Assembly (NCBI RefSeq): GCF_018449605.1
Contig: NZ_JAAVUW010000008.1
Location: 248,001 to 312,000 of the forward strand
Reading direction: 5' to 3'
DNA: 64,000 nt
DNA from: Luteibacter sp. dw_328
GTDB taxonomy: Bacteria; Pseudomonadota; Gammaproteobacteria; Xanthomonadales; Rhodanobacteraceae
Shown: piece by piece, positions 1 to 7,563 of the stretch
How the letters are laid out: every line of letters starts with the position of its first letter
Position numbering within the stretch: the first letter of the stretch is position 1
Position numbers and translations under genes: made by a program
The notes under the pieces: generated by a model
Told to the model about the DNA's origin: nothing
Seen by the model: the letters and a program-made list of their open reading frames with translations, nothing else
Database searches by the model: none

Positions 1-51
1 AGGTCGGTTACACGCGGCGGCGTCTTTTTTTTTCGGTCGTGCTGTAACCGG

Positions 52-756
52 ATGTCCGCGGCGAGCGAACTGAGGAACATGCCCACCATGTCGTCGTCGC
101 CACGCTCGGCCCGCGACGCTTGCGATAGCGAGCCGGGCATGGCTATATCGCTGTCCATGGACAGCCCAGCCATCACAGCGACATCCCCGACGGAGCGGGT
201 AGCTGACGTCTTTTCGGCGACGGAGAACGAGCTCCGCGCCTGCTTCGTCCTCGGCCTGGGTGGCGATGCCGCCCAGTACCGGCTCTTTCTCCACGGCCTC
301 GGTTCGCACCTGCGCGCGTACCTGCGCAGGCGCCTGCCGCGTGCGCAGGCCGACGTCGAAGACATCCTCCAGGAGACCCTGCTCGCCGTGCACAATGCGC
401 GACACACCTACCGCGACGACCAGCCGCTCACCGCCTGGGTGCATGCCATTGCGCGCTACAAGCTGATGGACTTCTTCCGTGCCCACGCGCGACGCGAGGC
501 GCTTCACGAGCCCTTCGAGGACGACGGCAGCCTCTTCGTCCAGTCCGATGTGGAACCTGCCGACGCACGCCGCGATGTCGGCCGCTTGCTCGAAGCCCTC
601 CCCGACCGCCATCGTCTACCCATCGTTTTCGTGAAGCTGCAGGGGTTGTCTGTTGCCGAGGCAGCGCAACGCTGCGGCATTTCCGAATCCGCGGTGAAGG
701 TAGGCGTGCATCGTGGCCTGAAAGCACTCGCCGCCCGTATTCGAGGCAGCTCATGA
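52..756 (+). CDS. ECF-type RNA polymerase sigma factor
   Basis: Probable extracytoplasmic-function sigma factor that directs RNA polymerase to a stress regulon. Region 2 lies around residues 95-150 (DVEDILQETLLAVH near 101, then TAWVHAIARYKLMDFFR) and a region 4 helix-turn-helix around 195-230 (LSVAEAAQRCGISESAVKV). The first 55 or so residues are low-complexity and unlike the family, so translation may begin at one of several later in-frame ATGs (79, 88, 139 or 154). The stop overlaps the start of an NrsF-type anti-sigma gene by 4 bases (ATGA), which is the usual arrangement of a SigF/NrsF pair. The family is clear; the inducing signal cannot be read from the sequence. Confidence 0.88.
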   Translation: MSAASELRNMPTMSSSPRSARDACDSEPGMAISLSMDSPAITATSPTERVADVFSATENELRACFVLGLGGDAAQYRLFLHGLGSHLRAYLRRRLPRAQADVEDILQETLLAVHNARHTYRDDQPLTAWVHAIARYKLMDFFRAHARREALHEPFEDDGSLFVQSDVEPADARRDVGRLLEALPDRHRLPIVFVKLQGLSVAEAAQRCGISESAVKVGVHRGLKALAARIRGSS

Positions 757-1394
757 AGACCGACGATTTCATCGCCATGCTTGCAAATGAGGCCCCGCCG
801 GTCGATCGCCGCGCACCGGGCCGTCGTTTCGCCCTGGCCCTCCTGCTGGGCTTCGCCGCGGCAACCCTGCTGATGGCCGCCGGACTGGGGCTGCGTCCGG
901 ATCTCGCCGATGCGATACACCTGCCGATGTTCTGGCTGCGCATCGGCTTCGCCGCGTGCATCGGCATAGCCGCGTTGTGGCTCACGCTGCGACTGTCGCG
1001 CCCGGGTCTTCGCATCGGTGCCCGTTGGGCAAGCCTGGCGGCACCGGTTGCCGTCGCCTGGGTCGGCATGGCCGTCGTGCTGGCGCATGCGCCGACCGAC
1101 GCGCGCGTGGCCCTGCTGCTCGGCCACACCTGGCGCGTCTGCCCGATCCTGATCGCCCTGCTCTCGACGCCGACCTTTCTGGCCATGCTCTGGGCCGTGC
1201 GCGGCATGGCACCGGTACGGCCGCGGGTCACGGGCGCGGCCGTGGGCGTGCTTGCCGGCGCGACGGCCACCGTGGCGTATTGCCTGCATTGCCCCGAGAT
1301 GTCGCCGGCATTCTGGTCCACCTGGTATCCGCTTGGCATGGCTATCCCGGCCGCGATCGGTGCCTTGATCGGCCCTCGCGTGCTTCGCTGGTAG
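753..1394 (+). CDS. NrsF/DUF1109-type membrane anti-sigma factor
   Basis: 213-residue integral membrane protein with about six hydrophobic segments after a short cytoplasmic N-terminus (MKTDDFIAMLANEAPPVDRR). The opening MKTDDFIxxLA is characteristic of the DUF1109/NrsF family, whose Caulobacter member holds its ECF sigma factor at the membrane until an oxidative or metal signal arrives. Cysteines in the LHCPE segment near residue 185 may belong to the sensing part. It is translationally coupled to the sigma gene just upstream (4-base overlap), which supports its role as the partner. The inducing signal is inference. Confidence 0.85.
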   Translation: MKTDDFIAMLANEAPPVDRRAPGRRFALALLLGFAAATLLMAAGLGLRPDLADAIHLPMFWLRIGFAACIGIAALWLTLRLSRPGLRIGARWASLAAPVAVAWVGMAVVLAHAPTDARVALLLGHTWRVCPILIALLSTPTFLAMLWAVRGMAPVRPRVTGAAVGVLAGATATVAYCLHCPEMSPAFWSTWYPLGMAIPAAIGALIGPRVLRW

Positions 1395-1427
1395 GCTGCG
1401 CGCTTCGCTCCCGTGGATGCTTCACGC

Positions 1428-2039
1428 ATGCTCCGTCCGACATCGTTCCGGTTCCTGGCCCTGCTCGGCCTCGTCGTGACCTCCGCTGCCGCTGCCGATG
1501 GCGCGGGCCTCAAGGTGATTCCCGTGGACAACGGCGTCAATCAGCTCACGCTGCTCGGCGAGCCTGCCATGGCGGTGCGCGCGTGGCGTGAGAACTACAA
1601 CGCCCACGGCTTCGATGTCGTGAGCTTTTACATTCGTGACAAGACCGCCGGCGAGAAGGCGTTCTGGAACCTCGTCCCCGTGTTCGGACAGGCGGGCAAG
1701 AGCGACGGGGGCGAACGTCTAGAGATAACCATCGGCGGCGGCGCCGACTGCGTCCTCCACGACTTCCGCCTGCTCCGCTCGGACGACGACAAGCGGGTCA
1801 TGCTCGTGATCGCCCAGCGCGACATGGGCGACAGCTTTGCCGACCCTGCCGCCGTCCATTTCACCTGGTACGACCTGGCAAAGAATGAAGACGAAGCGCC
1901 AGGGGAACCCTGGCGGTATTTCCGACAGACGCACGTCACCCAGGCGGCAAAACCGTATTGCGACGTCGAGGAAGCCTTCGACAAGGAACTGCACCTGGGA
2001 ACCACCGGTGGCAACGGCGGCCCGGGCGATACCGACTGA
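1428..2039 (+). CDS. Secreted protein of unknown function
   Basis: About 203 residues starting MLRPTSFRFLALLGLVVTSAAAADG, a typical Sec signal peptide with cleavage after AAA. I chose the ATG because it places the signal peptide at the N-terminus; an in-frame GTG 15 bases upstream is possible. The mature part has no motif I recognise. It is rich in acidic residues and ends in a Gly/Asn-rich tail (GTTGGNGGPG). It follows the sigma/anti-sigma pair by about 30 bases in the same direction and could be in the same transcript, but nothing shows it is part of the regulon. Confidence 0.7.
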   Translation: MLRPTSFRFLALLGLVVTSAAAADGAGLKVIPVDNGVNQLTLLGEPAMAVRAWRENYNAHGFDVVSFYIRDKTAGEKAFWNLVPVFGQAGKSDGGERLEITIGGGADCVLHDFRLLRSDDDKRVMLVIAQRDMGDSFADPAAVHFTWYDLAKNEDEAPGEPWRYFRQTHVTQAAKPYCDVEEAFDKELHLGTTGGNGGPGDTD

Positions 2040-2192
2040 GCAGAAAGCGCCCTGAAAGCCCCATCGCAAGAACTTGTCACCCTCTCCCACGATCCGCGCG
2101 CGGAATCGGCAAATGTCGTCCTAGGCCGTGTATTCGATAGCGGCACGGCCGTTAACCCATCAAACTAGACGCATCGATGCAGCGGGGCGACC

Positions 2193-3134
2193 ATGGGCTC
2201 AATCAGCAGGGATCCGGCAGTCTGGGGACGGTATATCGCCGTCGCCGGGGCTTATGCCGCCTGCTACGAGCTCACCCGCAACGTGTCCTTCTCGCATTGG
2301 ATGCTGCCCGCCGGCCTGCGCATGGCCTGCCTTTTCCTGGTGCCACGGCGCTACTGGCTCGCACTGGCTGTCGGTGAAACATTGCCCATCGCTGAAATGG
2401 CCGCGCTGCATGCGTCGGCATTCGGCGTGCTCTGGGCGATCATCGTCTCGATCCCACCTATCGCGTTGATGATGCCGGCCGTCGCCTGGATGCGCCGTCA
2501 CTTCGGCTTGTTCCGTGAAGATGGTCAGATCCACATGGGCATGATCATGGCCGCGACCATGGTCTGCGCGGTGATTAACGGTATTGCCAACGGGGCGGCA
2601 CTCGCCAACGTGTCGATGGGCGACGGATCCGAAGCGCCAGCGGTGACCATTCCCCTCTTCCTCGCGTGGTTCCTGGGTGCCTACCTCGGCGCCCTGACCC
2701 TCACCCCGATGATCCTCGCCCTGCGCGAGCGCCTCGCCCTGCAGCCCGGCCGCATGGTGACACTCAAGGCCGTGTGGCACAGCGTCCTGACGCGCGACGC
2801 CCTGTTCATTGCCGTTCCGACGCTCGCCTTGCTGATGATCGCGGCTTCACAGCTGGATGGCATGGCGCTGCAGTGCGTACGGATGGCCATGCCCGTTCCT
2901 GTCATCGTCCTTACGCTGCGTCACGGCTGGCACGGCACCGCCATCGGCGGCATGCTGGCAAGCATTGCCCTGGCAGCGACGTCGTTCGAGCTTCGCGACC
3001 CGGCCATGATCCAGGCACAGGTCGTCCTGGCCTTCGTCATCTCCACCTCCCTGTTGTTCGGGGTCAGGGTGGCCCGGCGCCTCGCTGCGAGCCACTCCCT
3101 GGTCGCGCACACCGGCTCCCACCACCTCGGCTGA
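2193..3134 (+). CDS. MASE1-like multi-pass membrane protein
   Basis: 313 residues, almost entirely hydrophobic, with about eight membrane segments. The pattern (LPAGLRMACLFLVPRRYWLALAVGE early, then GAYLGALTLTPMILALRE in the middle) matches the MASE1 integral membrane sensor domain. MASE1 is normally attached to a histidine kinase, GGDEF or EAL output domain. Here the protein ends after the membrane part, so it is a sensor domain without an output module and could act with a separate partner. Function is unassigned. Confidence 0.72.
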   Translation: MGSISRDPAVWGRYIAVAGAYAACYELTRNVSFSHWMLPAGLRMACLFLVPRRYWLALAVGETLPIAEMAALHASAFGVLWAIIVSIPPIALMMPAVAWMRRHFGLFREDGQIHMGMIMAATMVCAVINGIANGAALANVSMGDGSEAPAVTIPLFLAWFLGAYLGALTLTPMILALRERLALQPGRMVTLKAVWHSVLTRDALFIAVPTLALLMIAASQLDGMALQCVRMAMPVPVIVLTLRHGWHGTAIGGMLASIALAATSFELRDPAMIQAQVVLAFVISTSLLFGVRVARRLAASHSLVAHTGSHHLG

Positions 3135-3176
3135 GGTGATGAGAGCGCCGGGCTGTAGCCCGGCGCCTGTCATCGG

Positions 3177-3626
3177 TCAGGGGCCGTGCGAGCTGCATTC
3201 CGCCGGATTCTTGCAATCGCCAATCAATAAATTGATCTGCATCGTGCCGTCGGGCTGAGGCGCCACGAACACATGCGTCGAGCTATCGGAGTAGACCGTC
3301 TCGCCGGTGGTCGAGGCTGGGGCGGGAAGGGGTTCGTCCGGCGTCGCCAGTCGGCTCGCGTCCGAACCGATCGGCAGACCGACCGCCTTGTATGCCGTGA
3401 CGGCAAAGGCACCACGCACGGCGCCACCGGCGTCGTTCACCTGGATGTAGCGGGTGCCGCCGCGGGTGAAGACGTAGACGTGATAGTTCGCGCTGGAGCT
3501 GACGTCACCCACGGCACTGGTCGACGGTTGTCCCAGGCCGGAGAGTGCGGTCTGTGCGTGAACGGCGGTGACGCCCAGCGGAAGGGCGAGGAGGGAGCAG
3601 AGCAGGAAGCGTGTCGATGTACGCAT
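3177..3626 (-). CDS. Small secreted protein of unknown function
   Basis: 149 residues from an ATG that places a signal peptide at the start (MRTSTRFLLCSLLALPLGVTAVHAQ). A longer in-frame reading exists upstream, but it would bury this signal peptide. The mature protein is Ser/Thr/Ala-rich, predicted mostly beta (YHVYVFTRGGTRYIQVND), and has two cysteines near the C-terminus (DCKNPAEC) that could form a disulfide. No family recognised. It is the last gene, separated by about 150 bases, downstream of the holin-like/muramidase cassette on the same strand, so membership of that cassette is possible but unproven. Confidence 0.65.
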   Translation of the reverse strand: MRTSTRFLLCSLLALPLGVTAVHAQTALSGLGQPSTSAVGDVSSSANYHVYVFTRGGTRYIQVNDAGGAVRGAFAVTAYKAVGLPIGSDASRLATPDEPLPAPASTTGETVYSDSSTHVFVAPQPDGTMQINLLIGDCKNPAECSSHGP

Positions 3627-3778
3627 GTCGAAAGTCCCATGGGAGGTTGGCGAGCCCGCGCGGGTATCGCGCCGGACCGGTAGCTCGACCATGGGCCGTT
3701 CAGGGCCGGACAGCCCATGATCGATACCCGCACTTTCCCTCATCGGTCGGGGTGCGGCGGACACCCTGCCGAATTCGC

Positions 3779-4090
3779 TCATTCCTGGGGCCGTCGACCT
3801 GTGGTCCCCCGGCATTTGCAGGCCGCATAGCTCCAGCGAATGAGCATGGCGGCCGCGCCGAGGTTCAGGGCGGCCTCGCTGGGCCAGGCAAAGGCCTGCG
3901 AGAGGAGGCCCGTACCCGTGCCTGCCACCGCTTCGGACACGCCAACCACGTTGACGACCGCTCCGCACGCCAGAAGTGTCATGCAGAGTCGCTCCAGGCG
4001 CGGCTGCGTCGCGTCGGTCACCTGCCACAGCGCGGCGGCGGCGATCAGGGACGAGCAGACGAGATTGAACCACGTCATTATCATGATCAT
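3779..4090 (-). CDS. Holin-like small membrane protein
   Basis: 103 residues with three predicted membrane segments (about residues 3-22, 35-52 and 66-88) and a short basic, Cys-containing C-terminus (CKCRGTTGRRPQE). Size and topology resemble a three-segment phage holin. The start overlaps the stop of the upstream membrane gene by 4 bases, so the two are probably translated together. A muramidase gene heads the same run of genes, which strengthens the holin idea. I cannot assign a named holin family and a plain small membrane protein remains possible. Confidence 0.6.
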   Translation of the reverse strand: MIMIMTWFNLVCSSLIAAAALWQVTDATQPRLERLCMTLLACGAVVNVVGVSEAVAGTGTGLLSQAFAWPSEAALNLGAAAMLIRWSYAACKCRGTTGRRPQE

Positions 4091-4410
4091 TTATCGGTAC
4101 CTCGAAGAAAGCGTCCTAAGACGCGCTTGGTTACCTTCTCGACATGCGCTTCGATCACACCCTGCACGATCGCCGTGAGGTTCAGACCGAAACAGCCGAT
4201 AAGAATCGCGACGGCCGCCTGAACTTCAGGGTCGTAATCGCTCACGTACCGCTTTCCGATCGCAGGCGCCAGGAAGACGGCGAGCACCGTGCCGCATATG
4301 ACCCTGACGACAGCGCGGCCTCGCGAGCTATCCGATAACGCGACGGGAATCACCGCTCCGCCGACAGCGGCCAGGAGCAGCCATAAGCGATCGATCAGGG
4401 TGGGGTCCAT
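4087..4410 (-). CDS. Holin-like membrane protein with amphipathic C-terminus
   Basis: 107 residues from MDPTLIDRLWLLLAAVGG. There are three hydrophobic stretches (about 8-26, 34-52 and 65-86) followed by a charged helix (HVEKVTKRVLGRFLRGTDK). Short N-terminus, three membrane spans and a basic tail are the layout of class I holins and of phage-derived small membrane proteins. The earlier in-frame ATG at 4470 would add a non-hydrophobic, proline/arginine-rich leader and run into the neighbouring gene, so the later start is preferred. It is immediately downstream of a secreted-protein gene and overlaps the next membrane gene. Confidence 0.62.
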   Translation of the reverse strand: MDPTLIDRLWLLLAAVGGAVIPVALSDSSRGRAVVRVICGTVLAVFLAPAIGKRYVSDYDPEVQAAVAILIGCFGLNLTAIVQGVIEAHVEKVTKRVLGRFLRGTDK

Positions 4411-4414
4411 GACG

Positions 4415-4834
4415 CTACTCCTTCGCGCTGTTGGCTCGCCGGAGGACACCGGCCCAGCGCGACTCCGCACGCTGGAACGCCATGGCGATCGATCCCGGAG
4501 CAGGTGTATCGACCATCAGTTCGCCCGGATACAGGCGCGCGCAAAAACCGCCGCCGTTCGTCGATGGATGAAAGCGATAGAAGCTGCTGCCATCGACATC
4601 GCGAAGATGGTCCGCGACGATCTTGCAGTTGGCGGGCTCGCCAAATTGCAGGGACGCGCGCTGTGCATGGATGGTCGCGTCGAGACGGACGGTATTCTGG
4701 ATCGACGCGGCGACGACGCCGCGCCAGCTGCCGTCGTGCGAAGGCGCGTCTTCCGCGGCGCTCGGTGAGGCCAACAGACCCAGCGTCAACGCAGGCAGGA
4801 GGGATGACAGCAGGACAGTACGTAACATGGACAT
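4415..4834 (-). CDS. Small secreted protein in holin/muramidase cassette
   Basis: 139 residues with a clear signal peptide (MLRTVLLSSLLPALTLGLLASPSAAE). The mature part of about 110 residues has two cysteines (ANCKIVADH and GGFCARLYPG) that could pair in the periplasm. No family recognised. It sits between two membrane-protein genes with 4- and 6-base gaps, so it is surely co-transcribed. A periplasmic partner of the muramidase or a spanin-like component can be imagined from position only; no spanin-type proline-rich or lipobox feature is present. Confidence 0.62.
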   Translation of the reverse strand: MSMLRTVLLSSLLPALTLGLLASPSAAEDAPSHDGSWRGVVAASIQNTVRLDATIHAQRASLQFGEPANCKIVADHLRDVDGSSFYRFHPSTNGGGFCARLYPGELMVDTPAPGSIAMAFQRAESRWAGVLRRANSAKE

Positions 4835-4840
4835 CTCCGG

Positions 4841-5029
4841 TCAGGAAGCAACAAGAAGGAAAACGAACGTCGCGATGCGTGCTGACGTGAACACGATGGC
4901 ACCGCGCGCGAGCACCAGCCATCGGCTCGGCCTGCGGGGCGGCAGCTCGAGGTAAGTCAGCAAAGTCGTCTCCCACTCGGCGGAGACGTGAAGTTCGCTG
5001 AGTGAACGGGGAAGACGGGCCGTGCTCAT
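4841..5029 (-). CDS. 62-residue C-tail-anchored membrane protein
   Basis: Short protein with a polar N-terminal half and a hydrophobic C-terminal half (about residues 37-62, ending ATFVFLLVAS) that should anchor it in the membrane with nothing beyond it. It overlaps the upstream gene by 4 bases (ATGA) and precedes the next by 11 bases. That tight packing is the main evidence that it is real. No known family. Confidence 0.55.
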   Translation of the reverse strand: MSTARLPRSLSELHVSAEWETTLLTYLELPPRRPSRWLVLARGAIVFTSARIATFVFLLVAS

Positions 5030-5340
5030 GCACCACCTCGAGGGACGATGAGATGGCCGTCGATCTCCACGCAGGGTTGCCAGTCCGAGGCGGCGAGGCA
5101 GACGAGCCTCAACTGATGCACAGGGCGACGATCCAGCCAGGCAAAGCGCGGTCGGCCGAGCTGCATGACCAGTTCGCGCCGGCGACGCGCGACACGGCGA
5201 TACCGCAGGCGGAAGTCGAAGGCCATGGATAGTTCGGCGAGGCGAGGCCCGGGATGGGCACGTCGTTTGAGGGAATGATCGGCGTCACGCAGCGCACGGG
5301 TGACGGCGTCAAGAAGCTGGTCGAGCGAGGTATGAGCCAT
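5026..5340 (-). CDS. Basic protein with DUF2589-like strand pattern
   Basis: 104 residues, very rich in arginine (RLRYRRVARRRREL). The opening helix (SLDQLLDAVTRALRDADHSL) followed by LAELSMAFDFRLR resembles the core pattern of the two DUF2589 proteins upstream (helix with AQ-rich face, then a strand such as STVDITFDMEV or KDVEISFDADL). I infer it may be a diverged or shortened relative. It lies within the tightly packed cassette: 9 bases after the 86-residue gene and a 4-base overlap with the next. Confidence 0.55.
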   Translation of the reverse strand: MAHTSLDQLLDAVTRALRDADHSLKRRAHPGPRLAELSMAFDFRLRYRRVARRRRELVMQLGRPRFAWLDRRPVHQLRLVCLAASDWQPCVEIDGHLIVPRGGA

Positions 5341-5349
5341 GATCTGCTC

Positions 5350-5610
5350 CTACGCTGCCGGCAGCCAGGCGGGTTTTCGCGGAAAGCCGACGTGATAGCA
5401 GATCCACTGCAGGACCACCTGATGCTCGCCGATCTGGAGAACCTTGAAGCTCTTCTCCATGCCGATGATGCAACCCTTCGGCGACTCGTTGAAGCATCGA
5501 TTGAGCATGTCGTTGGCTTCGGCGACCTGCTGCTCCGAACGCATCTGGTTCGGGTCGTCGGTGCCGACGACGATGCGCTTGACGAACTTGACTTCCGTGA
5601 GATCGAACAT
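5350..5610 (-). CDS. 86-residue protein of unknown function
   Basis: Starts MFDLTEVKFVKRIVVGTDD, preceded by a strong AAGGAG ribosome-binding site 7-8 bases before the ATG, which decides this start over an in-frame ATG further upstream. Mixed alpha/beta character with three cysteines (RCFNESPKGCIIG, and WICYHVGF). No signal peptide or membrane segment. It is placed between the DUF2589 genes and the smaller membrane genes of the cassette. Function unknown. Confidence 0.68.
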   Translation of the reverse strand: MFDLTEVKFVKRIVVGTDDPNQMRSEQQVAEANDMLNRCFNESPKGCIIGMEKSFKVLQIGEHQVVLQWICYHVGFPRKPAWLPAA

Positions 5611-5672
5611 GAATTCACTCCTTGAAAACCGCGGCACCCTGGGGAGGGGCATTGGGGTGCCGCGGCCATCCG

Positions 5673-6287
5673 TTACGCCGCTGCTGCGGTCGGCACGGCC
5701 GTGACCTTACGCGGGGCACACGCGGACTGCATGATGTCCATGACGCGGGCAAGGCCTTCGGGCATGCCCTTGTCTTCGGCATGAATGGCGACGTGATACC
5801 TCGCGGAGTTGTCGGACTGGCGGGTGTTCTCCTTGGCCGAAGCGACCGAGCCGGCCACCTTGACGTTTGCCCTGAACAAGCCGAACTTCATCGACATGTT
5901 CGCGTCGTAAGCGTGCGAGCTGTTGCTCGATTCCTTCTCGGTAATCGCCGACTTCACTTCCATGTCGAAGGTGATATCGACCGTACTGATCGCGAGGTTC
6001 GGGACCTTGACGATGGAGAGCAGCGGGACGTCGATCTCGACCTCTTCATCGGAGATGCTGCCGTCGGGATTCTCGACGGGACGCTTGAACTTGAACGATG
6101 CCGTGCGGGTGTCACCGATGCCGTCCGCGCTGTCGGCGTCGGGCAGGAAACCGACAACCTTGATGAAGTCGGCGGTGGCCTGGGCCAGTTTGATCTGGCC
6201 ATCGCATGCAGCGCTGAGCGGTGCACCGATGAGATCGCCCATCGGAAGACCCTGGAACTGGCTGGACATACTCACGAGTTCTGCCAT
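5673..6287 (-). CDS. DUF2589 family protein
   Basis: 204 residues. The layout fits DUF2589: an N-terminal segment (FQGLPMGDLIGAPLSAACDGQIKLAQATADFIKVVG in pieces), a charged linker, then beta strands around VPLLSIVKVPNLAISTVDITFDMEV near residue 95. No signal peptide or membrane span. The function of DUF2589 is not established to my knowledge; members are often found next to each other, as here. The gene is second of two consecutive DUF2589 genes behind a muramidase, and its good spacing and length suggest it is intact. Confidence 0.82.
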   Translation of the reverse strand: MAELVSMSSQFQGLPMGDLIGAPLSAACDGQIKLAQATADFIKVVGFLPDADSADGIGDTRTASFKFKRPVENPDGSISDEEVEIDVPLLSIVKVPNLAISTVDITFDMEVKSAITEKESSNSSHAYDANMSMKFGLFRANVKVAGSVASAKENTRQSDNSARYHVAIHAEDKGMPEGLARVMDIMQSACAPRKVTAVPTAAAA

Positions 6288-6356
6288 GTCGTAACTCCTT
6301 TACTGTTGGCAAGACACGACGCACGGAATGCGCGGCGTGGTTCGACCGGTATCGCC

Positions 6357-6887
6357 TCAGCTCTCCGGCCTGAACGTCTGGAAGACCCCTTGGGTCTGCG
6401 CTAAATGGGTCATGAGACGGGCCATCCCGTCACTGGGTTCGCTACCTTCCACGCGCATCACGACGTGAACCGAGCCGGCCTTGCGGCCGCCGCTGGCGGC
6501 GGTCGTGTCCAGCTGAAGCACCGGACGTGTCGCTTCGCGAGGCACTTCCCAACCGGGTCGTGCCTCCGCTGGTGCTGTTGCAGCGGGAGAAGCCGTCGGC
6601 TCGACGAGATGACCGAGGTCGGCGTCGAAACTGATCTCGACGTCCTTGATCCGCAGAAGGTTCGTCGAGACCAGGGGAAGCAGCGGCGCCCTGTACAGGT
6701 CTTCGTCCTCGACCGTCGCACCCGGCTGCATGGATGGCATCCGAATGACAACGCTTTTCGGGCGATTGTCCTCGTCGAAGTACTCACTGAGGTAGGCCAT
6801 CTGGCGCCGCTCGATGCGATCCTGCGCATCGATCACGGCACCGGCCATCGCCTCGATGAGACCGGGAAGCGGTGTATCTGCAGCCAC
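6357..6887 (-). CDS. DUF2589 family protein, second copy
   Basis: 176 residues with the same plan as its downstream neighbour: GLIEAMAGAVIDAQDRIERRQ, then a segment ending in a strand pair (LLPLVSTNLLRIKDVEISFDADL), a Pro/Ala-rich linker of about 30 residues, and a C-terminal strand (GSVHVVMRVEGSEPSDGMARLM). The last part matches YHVAIHAEDKGMPEGLARVM in the neighbour, so the two genes are diverged paralogues. Cytoplasmic by sequence. It starts 15 bases after the muramidase stop, so the two are co-transcribed. Confidence 0.75.
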   Translation of the reverse strand: MAADTPLPGLIEAMAGAVIDAQDRIERRQMAYLSEYFDEDNRPKSVVIRMPSMQPGATVEDEDLYRAPLLPLVSTNLLRIKDVEISFDADLGHLVEPTASPAATAPAEARPGWEVPREATRPVLQLDTTAASGGRKAGSVHVVMRVEGSEPSDGMARLMTHLAQTQGVFQTFRPES

Positions 6888-6902
6888 GTATCATGTCCTT
6901 CT

Positions 6903-7445
6903 TCAAGGCGAAATGTAGACAAAGGATTCAGTGCGTCGAAGCCATCCGGCAAGGAAGCACTGCAACGAAGGGCGTCGCTTCGCCAGGCCGCGGTAGTAGT
7001 CCATGCGTTGCGTCTTGAATGCGGCATGTACCTGGGCGGTATCGCAGGCATTGACCACACGCAGGCTGCGCGGTCCGATCATTCCGTCGATGACCAGCGC
7101 GGGTCGCGTGGCGCGTTCGTTGAGCACCCTCTGCAGCAAACGCGACGACGCGACACCCGCGTTGATCTGGAAGTCACACACCAGGCTGGCCAGGGATTGA
7201 GAGGCGATGTCGTCACCGCGAATGGCATCCCAGTAGAGCGCTTTGTAGATAATGCCGACCTGCTCATCGGTCAGCTCGCGCAGTAAGCCCATGCTGGGTG
7301 GGAGCCCGAGCAATGCGCGCGAACACTGTGAAAGCGTGCCGAGCGTGATGCCCTTGTTGGTAGCGCCACCCGGGTCGGCAGGGTGGTTGACGTATCCACC
7401 CTCGTGCTTGAGGAGGATAGGAAAGAACCGGGAGAAGTCGGCCAT
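6903..7445 (-). CDS. GH108-type muramidase with C-terminal peptidoglycan-binding domain
   Basis: 180 residues. The N-terminus FFPILLKHEGGYVNHPADPG carries the catalytic-site signature of glycoside hydrolase 108 (E15 in HEGGY), followed by GGATNKGIT. The C-terminal half (ALVIDGMIGPRSLRVVNAC) matches the type 3 peptidoglycan-binding domain usually joined to this family. The enzyme would cut the glycan strand of murein. There is no signal peptide, as in phage endolysins, so release would need a holin, and two holin-like genes lie downstream. I start at MADFSRFF because family members begin there; an ATG 132 bases upstream that overlaps the regulator gene is possible. Confidence 0.85.
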   Translation of the reverse strand: MADFSRFFPILLKHEGGYVNHPADPGGATNKGITLGTLSQCSRALLGLPPSMGLLRELTDEQVGIIYKALYWDAIRGDDIASQSLASLVCDFQINAGVASSRLLQRVLNERATRPALVIDGMIGPRSLRVVNACDTAQVHAAFKTQRMDYYRGLAKRRPSLQCFLAGWLRRTESFVYISP

Positions 7446-7563
7446 CCGTGTGTGCTCTGCGTTGGCGAACTCCGCGCCGTTGAGTGGAACTATCCGCTGA
7501 TAGCAGCGTTTACGGTATCGGTCGCGCACTGATTTGTTCTGGGTGACGAACCCGTTCGCTGGC

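Noticed and set aside
428-1540. Minus-strand open frame of 370 codons across the sigma/anti-sigma genes
   Set aside because: Arg/Ala-rich, covers two real genes on the other strand and has no family traits.
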